From assembly GCF_013377885.1 (NCBI RefSeq), contig NZ_JABKAU010000024.1, positions 1 to 64,000 on the forward strand: 64,000 bases of DNA, given 5' to 3'. The position numbers were made by a program, and so were the translations under genes. Below are positions 8,506 through 15,657 of the stretch, in pieces. Position 1 is the stretch's first letter. The number at the start of each line of letters is the position of its first letter. The stretch is from Hymenobacter lapidiphilus. Its GTDB lineage: Bacteria > Bacteroidota > Bacteroidia > Cytophagales > Hymenobacteraceae. The notes beneath the pieces are model-generated. The model saw nothing but the letters and a program-made list of their open reading frames with translations, made no database searches and was not told the DNA's origin.

Positions 8506-9525
8506 TTAAGCCAGCACCCGGATAACTGACTCCGAGAAGCGCTCCATTTCTTCGAGCTGTGGGCTGGCCTGCAACAGGAAAAAATCGACCCCGACCCGCT
8601 CGAACTCGCCGATGCGGTCCTGAAGCTGGGCGGGCGTGCCGGTGAGACCCGTGCGCAGGCCCCGGTTGGAAACCGAGTAATCCTGCAGCGACACCTGCTG
8701 CTCGAGCTGGGTACCGGCCAGCCACTGCTGGTAGTTGCCGAAGCCGGCAGCCGTGGCCTTCACGTCGGTGATGCGGGTCAGCTCCTTGCTTACGGCTTGC
8801 TCGGTTTCGCGCACAATGGTGTAGCCGGCCACTCCGAATTTCATCGGCGGCAGGCCCTTCTGCTCGCGGCGGCGGCGCATATCGGCAATGCGGGCCCCAA
8901 TCTGGGCGGGCGAGTCGCCGTGCATTACGTAGCCGTCGCATTGGCTCGTAATCAGGTCTTTGGCTGCCTCCGACTCGCCCCCGGCGTACAGGAACGGGGC
9001 CTTGGCGGGCTTGGGCTGCAGCACGTTATCGTCCACTTGGTAGTACTTACCCGCGTAGCTGAAGTGGTCGTGCTCCCACACGTTTTTCACCACATCGAGC
9101 CACTCGCGGGTACGGGCGTAGCGGTCGTCGTGCTGCTCGAAGTGCAGGCCGTATTTGGTGGCCTCATCGCGCCACCAACTCGATACCACGTTCAGCGAGA
9201 GACGGCCGGGCGCAATCAGGTCGATGTTGGCGGCCTGCTTGGCCAGCAGCGCCGGCTGATGGAATGTGGGCCGCACGGCCACCATAATTTCGAGCTGCTC
9301 GGTAACGGCCGCCAGCGCAGCGGCCGTGCTCCAGGCTTCCAGCGCGGGTGCCTCGGGCCCCTTGATATCGTTGAGGTAGAGCTCGGCAATAAGGGTCAGG
9401 TCGTAGCCCAGCGTTTCGCTGCGGCGGGCCAGTTCCTTCACATAAGTCCAGTCGGTGGGCATCTGCTCGTCGGCCACGTTGCGCAGCCAGCCCCCGAAAA
9501 CGGGCATCCAATAGCCAAATTTCAT
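8506..9525 (-). CDS. LLM-class flavin-dependent monooxygenase, SsuD/SfnG-like
   Basis: A 339-residue TIM-barrel oxidoreductase of the luciferase-like monooxygenase family. It begins MKFGYWMPVFGGWLRNV, resembling alkanesulfonate and dimethylsulfone monooxygenases, and has the family's LNVVSSWW and RYARTREWLDVVK segments and YAGGESEAA near the phosphate-binding region. These enzymes use reduced flavin and oxygen to cleave C-S bonds and release sulfite. It lies 53 bases after the ATP-grasp gene, in the same direction, and both follow a leader with a SAM riboswitch, which supports a role in sulfur acquisition. The flavin reductase partner is not in the window. Family assignment is firm; the substrate is inferred. 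Confidence 0.85.
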   Translation of the reverse strand: MKFGYWMPVFGGWLRNVADEQMPTDWTYVKELARRSETLGYDLTLIAELYLNDIKGPEAPALEAWSTAAALAAVTEQLEIMVAVRPTFHQPALLAKQAANIDLIAPGRLSLNVVSSWWRDEATKYGLHFEQHDDRYARTREWLDVVKNVWEHDHFSYAGKYYQVDDNVLQPKPAKAPFLYAGGESEAAKDLITSQCDGYVMHGDSPAQIGARIADMRRRREQKGLPPMKFGVAGYTIVRETEQAVSKELTRITDVKATAAGFGNYQQWLAGTQLEQQVSLQDYSVSNRGLRTGLTGTPAQLQDRIGEFERVGVDFFLLQASPQLEEMERFSESVIRVLA

Positions 9526-9578
9526 GTATTCAGGTCGGTTAAGAAGCCCTGGGGCTCCGGGTTTTCAGGAAGATTTGC

Positions 9579-10580
9579 TTAAACCGCCACCTCGGCCTGC
9601 GGTATGGCTACCAGCGCGTTGGCGGGGGTTGGCAATTGGGCTTCGAGGTAGTCCACGAAACGGGCATAGGGGTCGAAACCAACTACATTCACGGCGTCGG
9701 CCACGAAGTTGGACAAGGCGTTGATGTCGTAATACAACACCTGGCCAGTGCGCTCATCAATCAGATACTCTACGCCGCCCACATCAATGCTGGCGGCGGC
9801 CACGATGCGCTCGACGGCTTCGATTACTTCGGCCGGGGGCGTAAAGGCTTCCACCTGAATCCCCTTTTTAGGCGCTTCGGTCAGGCAGAACTCCGCCGAC
9901 TGCTCCTCCGGAATCTGGCAGATTTCGGCCGGGCACAGGTTGAAGCTCTCGCCGGTGGTGTACACTTTCATGGCGTAGAGAAACTTGCCATCGAGCGTTT
10001 CGACCCGGTGGATGTGGCCCCCGCGGGGCGCCACGTACTCCTGCACCAGCGCCGTCTGATCGAGGCCCAGGTCCAACTGGTTGGCATCTACGGCGGCTTG
10101 CAGGCCCGCCAGTGTATCGAAGCGGATGATGCCCGCCCCGCTGCCCCCGATGTTCACCTTCACTACTACCGGAAAGCGTAGCTCGCGGGCGGCCTCTACG
10201 GCCCGGCTGGCGTGGTTTATAACCCGCGCAGCCGGATAGCCCAGCCCCAGCGCTTCGAACAGGGAAAGCTGCCGGGCCTTGTTGGTTTCGATAGCCGTGG
10301 CCGCCGAGCCGTTGATAATGCGCGTGCCGATGCGTTCGAGGTGCGTGGCGTAACCAGCCGTGTGGAAAATACCCTGCCCGTGGCCCCGCAAATAGGCCGA
10401 GGAACTCATGCGGTTCACTACCAGGCTGTAGGGACTCTGCTGCTCGGCCGGGTTGAAAAGGTGATGGGCGGCGTCGATTTTTTCGTAGGCCAGCCCGCGC
10501 CGGTCTAGCTCGGCAAACAGTGGCTTAAACCAGTCGGGGTGCTCGAAATAGATGCCAATAGGCTTGGTGGCAGCAGTCAT
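9579..10580 (-). CDS. RimK-like ATP-grasp ligase in a SAM-riboswitch operon
   Basis: A 333-residue ATP-grasp protein. The fold is visible in FPVVVKVNIGGSGAGIIRF (lysine and glycine-rich loop, about residues 137-155), LVQEYV, and a C-terminal GGVEYLIDE ... LYYDINALSNF metal-binding stretch. ATP-grasp enzymes join a carboxylate to an amine or thiol through an acyl-phosphate. I do not recognise the substrate: ribosomal S6 modification, glutathione-type and cyanophycin-type ligases share this fold. Its position between a SAM/cysteine-type leader and a sulfonate-type monooxygenase suggests a sulfur compound or a thiol conjugate. A TTG two codons upstream (10586) is open, but the ATG at 10580 is the better start. 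Confidence 0.8.
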   Translation of the reverse strand: MTAATKPIGIYFEHPDWFKPLFAELDRRGLAYEKIDAAHHLFNPAEQQSPYSLVVNRMSSSAYLRGHGQGIFHTAGYATHLERIGTRIINGSAATAIETNKARQLSLFEALGLGYPAARVINHASRAVEAARELRFPVVVKVNIGGSGAGIIRFDTLAGLQAAVDANQLDLGLDQTALVQEYVAPRGGHIHRVETLDGKFLYAMKVYTTGESFNLCPAEICQIPEEQSAEFCLTEAPKKGIQVEAFTPPAEVIEAVERIVAAASIDVGGVEYLIDERTGQVLYYDINALSNFVADAVNVVGFDPYARFVDYLEAQLPTPANALVAIPQAEVAV

Positions 10581-10824
10581 ATCCAAGAAAAAAAGAGGGT
10601 AAAAAGCAGGAAGAAAACCCCTGAGTACAGCAGATCACACACCTTCCGGCCCGTATCATGGCGTTAGCGCCCACGAATCCAGACGAGCCCAACGGCCCGA
10701 ACAGACCTGCGCAGGCCTGTGGATAATCCAGCGAAAGGGAAAGAAGGGGAAGCCGGCAAATCGGCGGGCCCCGGGCCCGCGCTTACTCAGCGGCTAGGCG
10801 GGAATAGCGGCCCGCAACCGGTAG
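10581..10824 (-). promoter_or_regulatory. Distal leader with alternative GC-rich pairings upstream of the ATP-grasp gene
   Basis: No convincing coding sequence is seen here. A nearly perfect GC palindrome lies at 10764-10780 (GCGGGCCC / GGGCCCGC). One arm, GGCCCGG on the transcript, can instead pair with CCGGGCC at the end of the Cys-rich micro-ORF (about 10828-10834). This is the layout of an attenuator, where ribosome position decides which pairing forms. There is no T-run, so any termination would be Rho-dependent or the control would be translational. This is inference from base complementarity only. Confidence 0.4.
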
Positions 10825-10935
10825 TTAGGCCCGGCAACAACAGCCCCAACAGCACATACCAGCCCGGTACCGGAACACGGCGGGCGTAGCAATAAGGGCG
10901 GCAGAAGAAAGCAGGGCGTTGTTGGAGGCGTCCAC
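10825..10935 (-). CDS. Cysteine-rich leader micro-ORF (candidate cysteine-sensing uORF)
   Basis: Starting at a GTG seven bases after the SAM aptamer, a 36-codon frame ends in MCCWGCCCRA and TAA: five cysteine codons within seven. An internal ATG (10857) could begin a 10-residue peptide consisting of just that block. Cys-rich leader peptides ending in CCC-R are known upstream of sulfur genes in Actinobacteria, where ribosome stalling at cysteine codons senses cysteine supply. Here the downstream genes are an ATP-grasp ligase and a sulfonate-type monooxygenase, and the leader also has a SAM riboswitch. The cysteine run could arise by chance from a TGTTG-rich sequence, so this is a candidate, not a proven peptide. 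Confidence 0.45.
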   Translation of the reverse strand: MDASNNALLSSAALIATPAVFRYRAGMCCWGCCCRA

Positions 10936-10941
10936 GGTAAC

Positions 10942-11040
10942 TTGTTTTTATATGGTCAGGACTTGGCACCGTGCCCGCGGTTGCGGATGGTTGCCGACGC
11001 TTCATCGAGCCTGTCTCTCAGCGCCTCTTTATAAAAACAA
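10942..11040 (-). promoter_or_regulatory. SAM riboswitch (S-box, SAM-I clan)
   Basis: Read on the minus strand, the conserved S-box elements occur in order: AAGAGGCGCTGAGAGACAGG, then CGATGAAGCGTCGGCAACC, then GGTGCCAAGTCCTGACC. The P1 helix is a perfect 11-bp pairing of TTGTTTTTATA (11040-11030) with TATAAAAACAA (10952-10942), and GGCGC/GCGTC form P2. SAM-I aptamers bind S-adenosylmethionine and usually switch off genes of methionine and cysteine synthesis or sulfur uptake. The aptamer lies about 360 bases before the ATP-grasp start, with a Cys-rich micro-ORF in between. No intrinsic terminator follows P1, so the switch probably acts on translation or on the micro-ORF. Confidence 0.9.
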
Positions 11041-11068
11041 TCCTTCGGGGAAGAAAGAATTGATGCGT

Positions 11069-11099
11069 CAAAGGTAGAACCGGATTGCTGCCCCGGCAA
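11069..11099 (-). promoter_or_regulatory. Bacteroidota promoter of the SAM-riboswitch operon
   Basis: On the minus strand the -7 element TACCTTTG (11076-11069) matches TAnnTTTG exactly, with a TTG (11099-11097) 20 bases upstream as -33 element. Predicted initiation near 11062 puts the aptamer about 20 bases into the RNA. Confidence 0.65.
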
Positions 11100-11270
11100 C
11101 TAGCTGCCTGCTCACCCCGGCGGTTCGGCACCGGTTAACCGCGCGAACCGCCCTCTTGATAGCGGCAAATACCAACACCCAACACACTAAATATCAATAA
11201 AATACACCCGCAAAATATTTTCACGGGTGCCGCCAGAATATTTATAATTTCGTCCTCTTACCAGCCGGCA
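11100..11270. other. Intergenic region after EcsC gene
   Basis: AT-rich non-coding sequence between the riboswitch promoter and the EcsC stop. A small hairpin at 11207-11229 (ACCCG/CGGGT around an AT loop) may end the EcsC transcript. Nothing else is visible. Confidence 0.4.
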
Positions 11271-12038
11271 CTATTCGGACAATGCGGCCGGTGGGGCAGT
11301 CGGGTGCGACTCAGGCGCTTCGGCGAACCAGCGCAGGCGGTAGGCCATGATGGCCGTTTCGCCGAGCTGGGCCAGCAGGCGGTAGTTGGCCACTGCACCT
11401 ACGGCCGCGCCCACCACGGGCAGCAGCTGGGCCATTTTGGCCAGATCGATATAGTCGCGGTACTCCTGCTGAAACTGGCGCCAGTCGAAGGTTTCGGCGG
11501 TGGCAGTGGCCCCGGTGGAGGGCCAGTCGGCCAGTTGGCGGTAGGTTTCGCGGCGGGTATGCTGGCTGCTGAAGGCCAGCTGGAAAATGTGCAGCAGGTA
11601 GAGCCGCTCGGAAAGCTGGCGCACGTCGTGGCCGTAAAGGGCGGCAATATCGAAAAGCAGCTTGAGCTTGATTCCAAGCAGCAGCGGGAAATCGGCGAGG
11701 CCCAGCAGGAAGCCGGCGGCCCCGGTAGCGCCGCCCTCCACGGCCGCCGCGTTGCGGTAGTTGCGGATGCGGGCCCGTACCCGCGCCTCGCGCTCGGCCA
11801 GCGTACCATCCTGCACCGGCTGGCGCGTAGTGTGCTGCGAGCCGAACAGCACGCCCTCCACCATTTTCTGGATAGTAGCCGTGAGGGCACGGTGCAGCTT
11901 TTCGGGCAGCAGCGCATTGAGCCGGGCCTGCAGCTGGCGCGTAAAGCGGTTCAGCAGCGTGGGCTTCTGCTGCATTCGCTGCTGCCAGGCACGGAGGTCG
12001 GCGTGGGCTTGCTGGTCGTGGGGGTCGGGGGAGAGCAT
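11271..12038 (-). CDS. EcsC family protein
   Basis: A 255-residue protein of the EcsC family. The family's glycine-rich core is seen in EGGATGAAGFLLGLADFPLLLGIKLKLL (about residues 101-128, quoted here as the start EGGATGAAGF and the end LGIKLKLL), followed by a YGHD element and a second hydrophobic stretch near the C-terminus, LLPVVGAAVGAVANYRLL. EcsC was first named in the Bacillus ecs operon, affecting secretion and protease production, but its activity is not known. The ATG start gives a hydrophilic N-terminus. The gene upstream (oxidoreductase) ends 38 bases before it in the same direction, so the two may be co-transcribed. Confidence 0.85.
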   Translation of the reverse strand: MLSPDPHDQQAHADLRAWQQRMQQKPTLLNRFTRQLQARLNALLPEKLHRALTATIQKMVEGVLFGSQHTTRQPVQDGTLAEREARVRARIRNYRNAAAVEGGATGAAGFLLGLADFPLLLGIKLKLLFDIAALYGHDVRQLSERLYLLHIFQLAFSSQHTRRETYRQLADWPSTGATATAETFDWRQFQQEYRDYIDLAKMAQLLPVVGAAVGAVANYRLLAQLGETAIMAYRLRWFAEAPESHPTAPPAALSE

Positions 12039-12076
12039 GAGAGGTGAATATACGGTTTGGCCAGTACAAGAGCCGC

Positions 12077-13093
12077 CTACCGCAGCGCGTAAATCCGCTC
12101 AATCATTTCTACCACTTTCAGGCCTTCCAGCGCGTTTGTGGTGGCCACGCCGCGCTGCCGGATGGTTTCTACCACGTTGTCGATGACGTGGACATGGTTG
12201 GCAGCCGAGCCCTGGTAGGGGCCGTACTGGTTGGCGGGGTTGGTGGGCGCGAGTTCGGGCAGCTGGTAGTCGTGCAGGTGGCAGTACTCTACTTTATCCA
12301 TGTACTGGCCGCCCAAACGCAGGCTGCCGCGCTCGGCTACTACCGTGAGCGAGCTTTCCAGGTTCCGGTCCCACACGGCGGTGCTGTACTGGAGCGTGCC
12401 GCTGCCGCCACGTACGAGGTCGAACGTCACCAGGCCCGAGTCCTCGAACTCGGTGAGGTGCTCGTGGGTGAAGTCGCGGAAACGGGCCGAAATGTTGGTG
12501 ATGTCGCCGAATACCCAGTAGAGCAAATCGACGAAGTGACTGAACTGGGTGAAGAGCGTGCCGCCGTCGGCGACGCGGGTGCCGTGCCAACTGCCGGGCG
12601 TGTAGTACCGCTCGTCGCGGTTCCAGAAGCAGTTGAGCTGCACCAGAAACACCTGCCCCAGCCGGCCTTCCTCAACCACCTGCTTAAGCCAGGCAGCGGG
12701 CGGCGAGTAGCGGTTCTGCATCACTCCAAATACGAAGCGGCCGGTTTGCAGCGCCGTATGTACGATGTCTTCGGCGTCGGACTTATGCAGGGCCAGTGGC
12801 TTTTCGACCACCACATGCAGGCCCGCCCGCAGGCCCCGAATGGCCTGCTGGGCGTGCAGGCCGTTGGGCGTGGCCACCGTCAGCACGTCGGCGGCGGGGC
12901 CATGACTCAGGTAGTCGTCGAGCGAGGCGAAGAACGGGACGCCGGGGAAGTCGGCGGCCAGCGCCGGGGCCAGCTCGGGCCGGATGTCGACCAGCGCCAC
13001 CAGCTGGGCTTCGGGGTGGGCGGCCACCAGCGCGGCATGGCGCCGCCCGATGTGGCCCACTCCGCAGATAACAAAACGAATGGCTGATTCCAT
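12077..13093 (-). CDS. Gfo/Idh/MocA family NAD(P)-dependent oxidoreductase
   Basis: A 338-residue dehydrogenase. The N-terminal Rossmann motif is FVICGVGHIGRRH (about residues 7-19), VALVDIRPE binds the nucleotide ribose, and VVVEKPLAL (about 95-103) contains the family's EKP catalytic lysine. The C-terminal alpha/beta domain has the usual GGGTLFTQFSHFVD-type segment with its histidine. Such enzymes oxidise or reduce sugars and inositols; in Bacteroidota this type often lies near surface-polysaccharide genes, but none is adjacent here. A start further upstream is open, but ATG at 13093 gives MESAIRFVICGVG, the expected beginning. The substrate is unknown. Confidence 0.9.
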   Translation of the reverse strand: MESAIRFVICGVGHIGRRHAALVAAHPEAQLVALVDIRPELAPALAADFPGVPFFASLDDYLSHGPAADVLTVATPNGLHAQQAIRGLRAGLHVVVEKPLALHKSDAEDIVHTALQTGRFVFGVMQNRYSPPAAWLKQVVEEGRLGQVFLVQLNCFWNRDERYYTPGSWHGTRVADGGTLFTQFSHFVDLLYWVFGDITNISARFRDFTHEHLTEFEDSGLVTFDLVRGGSGTLQYSTAVWDRNLESSLTVVAERGSLRLGGQYMDKVEYCHLHDYQLPELAPTNPANQYGPYQGSAANHVHVIDNVVETIRQRGVATTNALEGLKVVEMIERIYALR

Positions 13094-13103
13094 AGTGCGC
13101 GGC

Positions 13104-13230
13104 AAGCTTCAGGCCGCAAGCTACAAGCTTCGGGCAACAAGCCTCCATTCAGGAGGCCCAGGAAATTAGCGTCTCAGAAAGATCGGCGCCGCAGAAAGAC
13201 TTGCAGCTTGTAGCTTGCGGCCTGAAGCTT
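13104..13230. repeat. Palindromic repeat of the AGCTTGTAGCTTGCGG type
   Basis: Two 26-base arms are inverted copies: AAGCTTCAGGCCGCAAGCTA at 13104 and its complement at 13205-13230, separated by about 74 bases that hold a smaller hairpin (GCCTCC/GGAGGC, about 13141-13156). The element fills the divergent gap between the oxidoreductase and the YgjP-type peptidase and ends seven bases before the latter's ATG. Confidence 0.8.
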
Positions 13231-13236
13231 TCAAAC

Positions 13237-13947
13237 ATGGAAATTGCCGGCCTTGAAATTGACCTCGTGCGCCAGCGCATGCGCAGCCTGCGCCTGACGG
13301 TGTACGCCGGGGGCCGCATTCGGGTAGCGGTGCCGCTGCACACGCCCGCGGCGGCCATCGAGGCATTCGTGCAGGCCCGCCGGGCCTGGATTGAGCAGCA
13401 CCAGCAGCGGTTTGCCGCCCGCGAGCCGGCCCCGACGCTGCGCTACGAAACGGGGGATAATGTGCCCTTCATGGGCCAGGCCTACGTGCTGGAAGTGCGC
13501 CCCGCCGCCCGGCCCCGCGTAGAGCTGCAGCCCGACACGCAGCAGCTGCACCTGTATGCGCCCGCCGACAGCACCGCCGCCCAGCGCGAAGCTATACTGG
13601 CGGCCTGGTACCGCCAGCAGCTCCGGCAGCGGCTGCCCGGGCTGCTGGCCAAGTGGGAGCCGGTAGTGGGGCGCACGGCGGCGGCCTGGGGCATCAGGCA
13701 GATGCGGACCCGCTGGGGCACCTGCAACATCGGGGCGGCCCGCATCTGGCTGAACCTGGAGCTTATCAAGCGGCCCCTACCCTGCCTGGAATACGTGGTA
13801 GTGCATGAGCTGACCCACCTGCACGAATGGCTGCACAACGCCCGCTTCTGGGGCCTGGTGGACCAGTTTATGCCCGACTGGCGGACGCACCGGGCCGAAC
13901 TGAACCGGGTGCTGCTGACTTCCTCCGCCGCCCCCGACGCAGACTAA
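13237..13947 (+). CDS. YgjP/DUF45 family metallopeptidase
   Basis: A 236-residue SprT/YgjP-type protein. The zinc site HELTHLHEWLH (H180, E181, H184 and H190) matches the family's HExxH...H signature. Upstream, the motif RWGTC (about residues 159-163) and WLNLEL are typical of YgjP-like domains. These are intracellular zinc peptidases of unclear substrate. The frame is open for 12 codons upstream, but those lie in a palindromic repeat; the ATG at 13237 is the real start. There is no partner gene: the next gene is convergent. Confidence 0.9.
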   Translation: MEIAGLEIDLVRQRMRSLRLTVYAGGRIRVAVPLHTPAAAIEAFVQARRAWIEQHQQRFAAREPAPTLRYETGDNVPFMGQAYVLEVRPAARPRVELQPDTQQLHLYAPADSTAAQREAILAAWYRQQLRQRLPGLLAKWEPVVGRTAAAWGIRQMRTRWGTCNIGAARIWLNLELIKRPLPCLEYVVVHELTHLHEWLHNARFWGLVDQFMPDWRTHRAELNRVLLTSSAAPDAD

Positions 13948-14003
13948 GCGCTACGCCCGGAGCAAACCGAACAGCCATTGCTTTCCGTGCTCAGGCCAAC
14001 GGC

Positions 14004-14600
14004 TTAGGCATGCTTGCCGGGGCTCCAGCCGCGGCCGGCAAGGTGCTGCTGTCCGGCAGCCACTGCGCCGTCTTCCAGGTGGGTGCCCATCGAGTCGTTC
14101 CAGCGGTTGAGGTAGCCAAACAGGCTGATTACGCCCAGAATTTCTACGATTTCACCTTCCGTCCAGTGTTGGCGCAGCGTCTGGCCGATGGCCTCACTTA
14201 CGGCATTCGGAACGGCCGAGGCGGCCACGGCAAACGCCAACGCCGCCCGCTCGGCCTCCGAAAAGGCCGGATGCGTAGGGTACTCCCAGATATGGTCGAG
14301 CTGTTGCTGCTCTGCTCCGTAGCGCTCTGCGGCCAGAATGGTGTGCGCCTGGCAGTACTGGCAACCGGCCGCGTGGCTGCTGATGTAGCCAATAAGGCGT
14401 TTCAGGGCGCTGGTTACCCGGCCCTGGTTGGCCATTACGGCCTTGTTGAGCTGAATAAAGGCCGTAGCAATGGCCGGACGGTGCTGCATCGTAAGGACGC
14501 TGTTGGGGCAGAAACCCAGCGTTTCGTTGAAGAAGGCCGCCAGCTCTGCCACTTCGGGGTTAGCATCAGGGGCAAGTGGAGTTACGAGCGGAGTAGCCAT
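14004..14600 (-). CDS. Carboxymuconolactone decarboxylase / AhpD-like protein
   Basis: A 198-residue protein of the CMD superfamily. The AhpD-type redox motif is HAAGCQYCQAH, a CxxC with the flanking histidine (about residues 75-85). Helical segments LIGYISS and IVEILGVISLFGYLNRWNDS match the fold. AhpD-like proteins use the CxxC as a disulfide reductase or peroxidase component; others in this family are decarboxylases without the cysteines. The cysteines here favour a redox role. It is convergent with the YgjP peptidase, 56 bases apart. No alkyl hydroperoxide reductase gene is adjacent. Confidence 0.88.
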   Translation of the reverse strand: MATPLVTPLAPDANPEVAELAAFFNETLGFCPNSVLTMQHRPAIATAFIQLNKAVMANQGRVTSALKRLIGYISSHAAGCQYCQAHTILAAERYGAEQQQLDHIWEYPTHPAFSEAERAALAFAVAASAVPNAVSEAIGQTLRQHWTEGEIVEILGVISLFGYLNRWNDSMGTHLEDGAVAAGQQHLAGRGWSPGKHA

Positions 14601-14776
14601 AGGAAAGGGAGTTGAGAGAGGAAAGCCAGGAGCCGGCGAAAGTACGCGTTCAAACCGACGCGGACGGCCAAATTACCATTACTCTCTTACCAAATGCCCA
14701 AAACGGGCCGTAGCACCAAAGCCGCCAAGTAGAGCAGCCATGCGCTGAAGCAGTACCCTCCGGCCCCGGCCGCGCG

Positions 14777-15586
14777 CTACAGCACGCGCTTCAGCTCCTC
14801 GAAGTTTTTGTTGCTCACGTTACGGCCGGTGCAGCCCAGTTGCTGGGCGCTGCGCTGGATGTTCTGTACACGGGAGCCGGGGTTGGGGTGGGTACTCAGG
14901 AACTCCGGGGAGCGGGCACCGCCTTCTTTTTCGGCCTTAATGAAGAAGCCAGCCGCGCCGTCGCAGGCGTAGTAGCGGGTGCCGTTGAGGTAAACGGTAG
15001 AGTACTTGTCGGCCTCGATTTCGTAGCTGCGGCTGAACTTGAGTTGGCCCAGGCCGGCGGCAATCTGCACGAGCTGGCCGTTGGAGCGGTTGCCCAGCAG
15101 CAGCCCCAGCAGCATGCTGGTACCGTATTGCTTCTGCATCGTCTGGGTACTGTGGCGGCGGTCGGCGTGCGCAATTTCGTGGCCCAGCACCCCGGCCAGT
15201 TGGTTCTCGTTGTCGAGGTACTTAATCAGCCCCGAAAACACATAAATATGGCCGCCGGGTGTGGCAAAGGCATTCTGCACCTTGTCGTCTTTGATGAGCT
15301 GCACATCCCATGGAAACTCCTTGCGGTACCGGATCTGGCCGCTGTCGAGCACGCGCTTCACCACGCCGTCGAGGAGCTGGTAGGCGCGGGGGTGGCTGCT
15401 GCGGCTCATCAGCTGGCCTTTCGCCCGGTAGAGCGAATCGGTCTGGCGCGCCACCTGGGCCCCCAACTCAATATCCTGCTGCACCGAGAAGATGTTGAAG
15501 CCCTGTGCGGGCTTGTTGATGGCCGCTGTAGTAAGCGCCGCAACGCCGGCCAGCGGCAGCAGAATAGTGAGAAAGGAAGCGCGCAT
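14777..15586 (-). CDS. M48 family metalloprotease, exported
   Basis: A 269-residue secreted or membrane-anchored M48 peptidase. It begins with a hydrophobic segment MRASFLTILLPLAGVAALTT (signal or anchor). The zinc site is GHEIAHADRRHS (H136, E137, H140) with the third ligand in SYEIEADKYS (about residue 193), the classic M48 arrangement. The C-terminal STHPNPGSRVQNI is typical of the BepA/YfgC and LoiP subgroup, which degrades or repairs outer-membrane proteins. The frame is open upstream, but the ATG at 15586 gives a proper signal. It follows the aminotransferase gene by 71 bases on the same strand. Confidence 0.9.
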   Translation of the reverse strand: MRASFLTILLPLAGVAALTTAAINKPAQGFNIFSVQQDIELGAQVARQTDSLYRAKGQLMSRSSHPRAYQLLDGVVKRVLDSGQIRYRKEFPWDVQLIKDDKVQNAFATPGGHIYVFSGLIKYLDNENQLAGVLGHEIAHADRRHSTQTMQKQYGTSMLLGLLLGNRSNGQLVQIAAGLGQLKFSRSYEIEADKYSTVYLNGTRYYACDGAAGFFIKAEKEGGARSPEFLSTHPNPGSRVQNIQRSAQQLGCTGRNVSNKNFEELKRVL

Positions 15587-15657
15587 GAGCGTAAGAATCT
15601 GAAGAAGAAAATTGGAACTGCCGGGGCGGAAAGAAAAAACCGGGCCAACCCGCCCCT

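Noticed and set aside
10787..11005. A 72-codon frame on the minus strand starting MKRRQPSATAG
   Set aside because: Its start and first half lie in the core of the SAM aptamer (ATGAAGCGTCGGCAACC), so it is explained by RNA structure. The hydrophobic end arises from the same TGTTG-rich DNA that encodes cysteines in the other frame.
13104..13230. Riboswitch in the oxidoreductase/YgjP gap
   Set aside because: The pairing is explained fully by a perfect inverted repeat; no conserved aptamer core was found.
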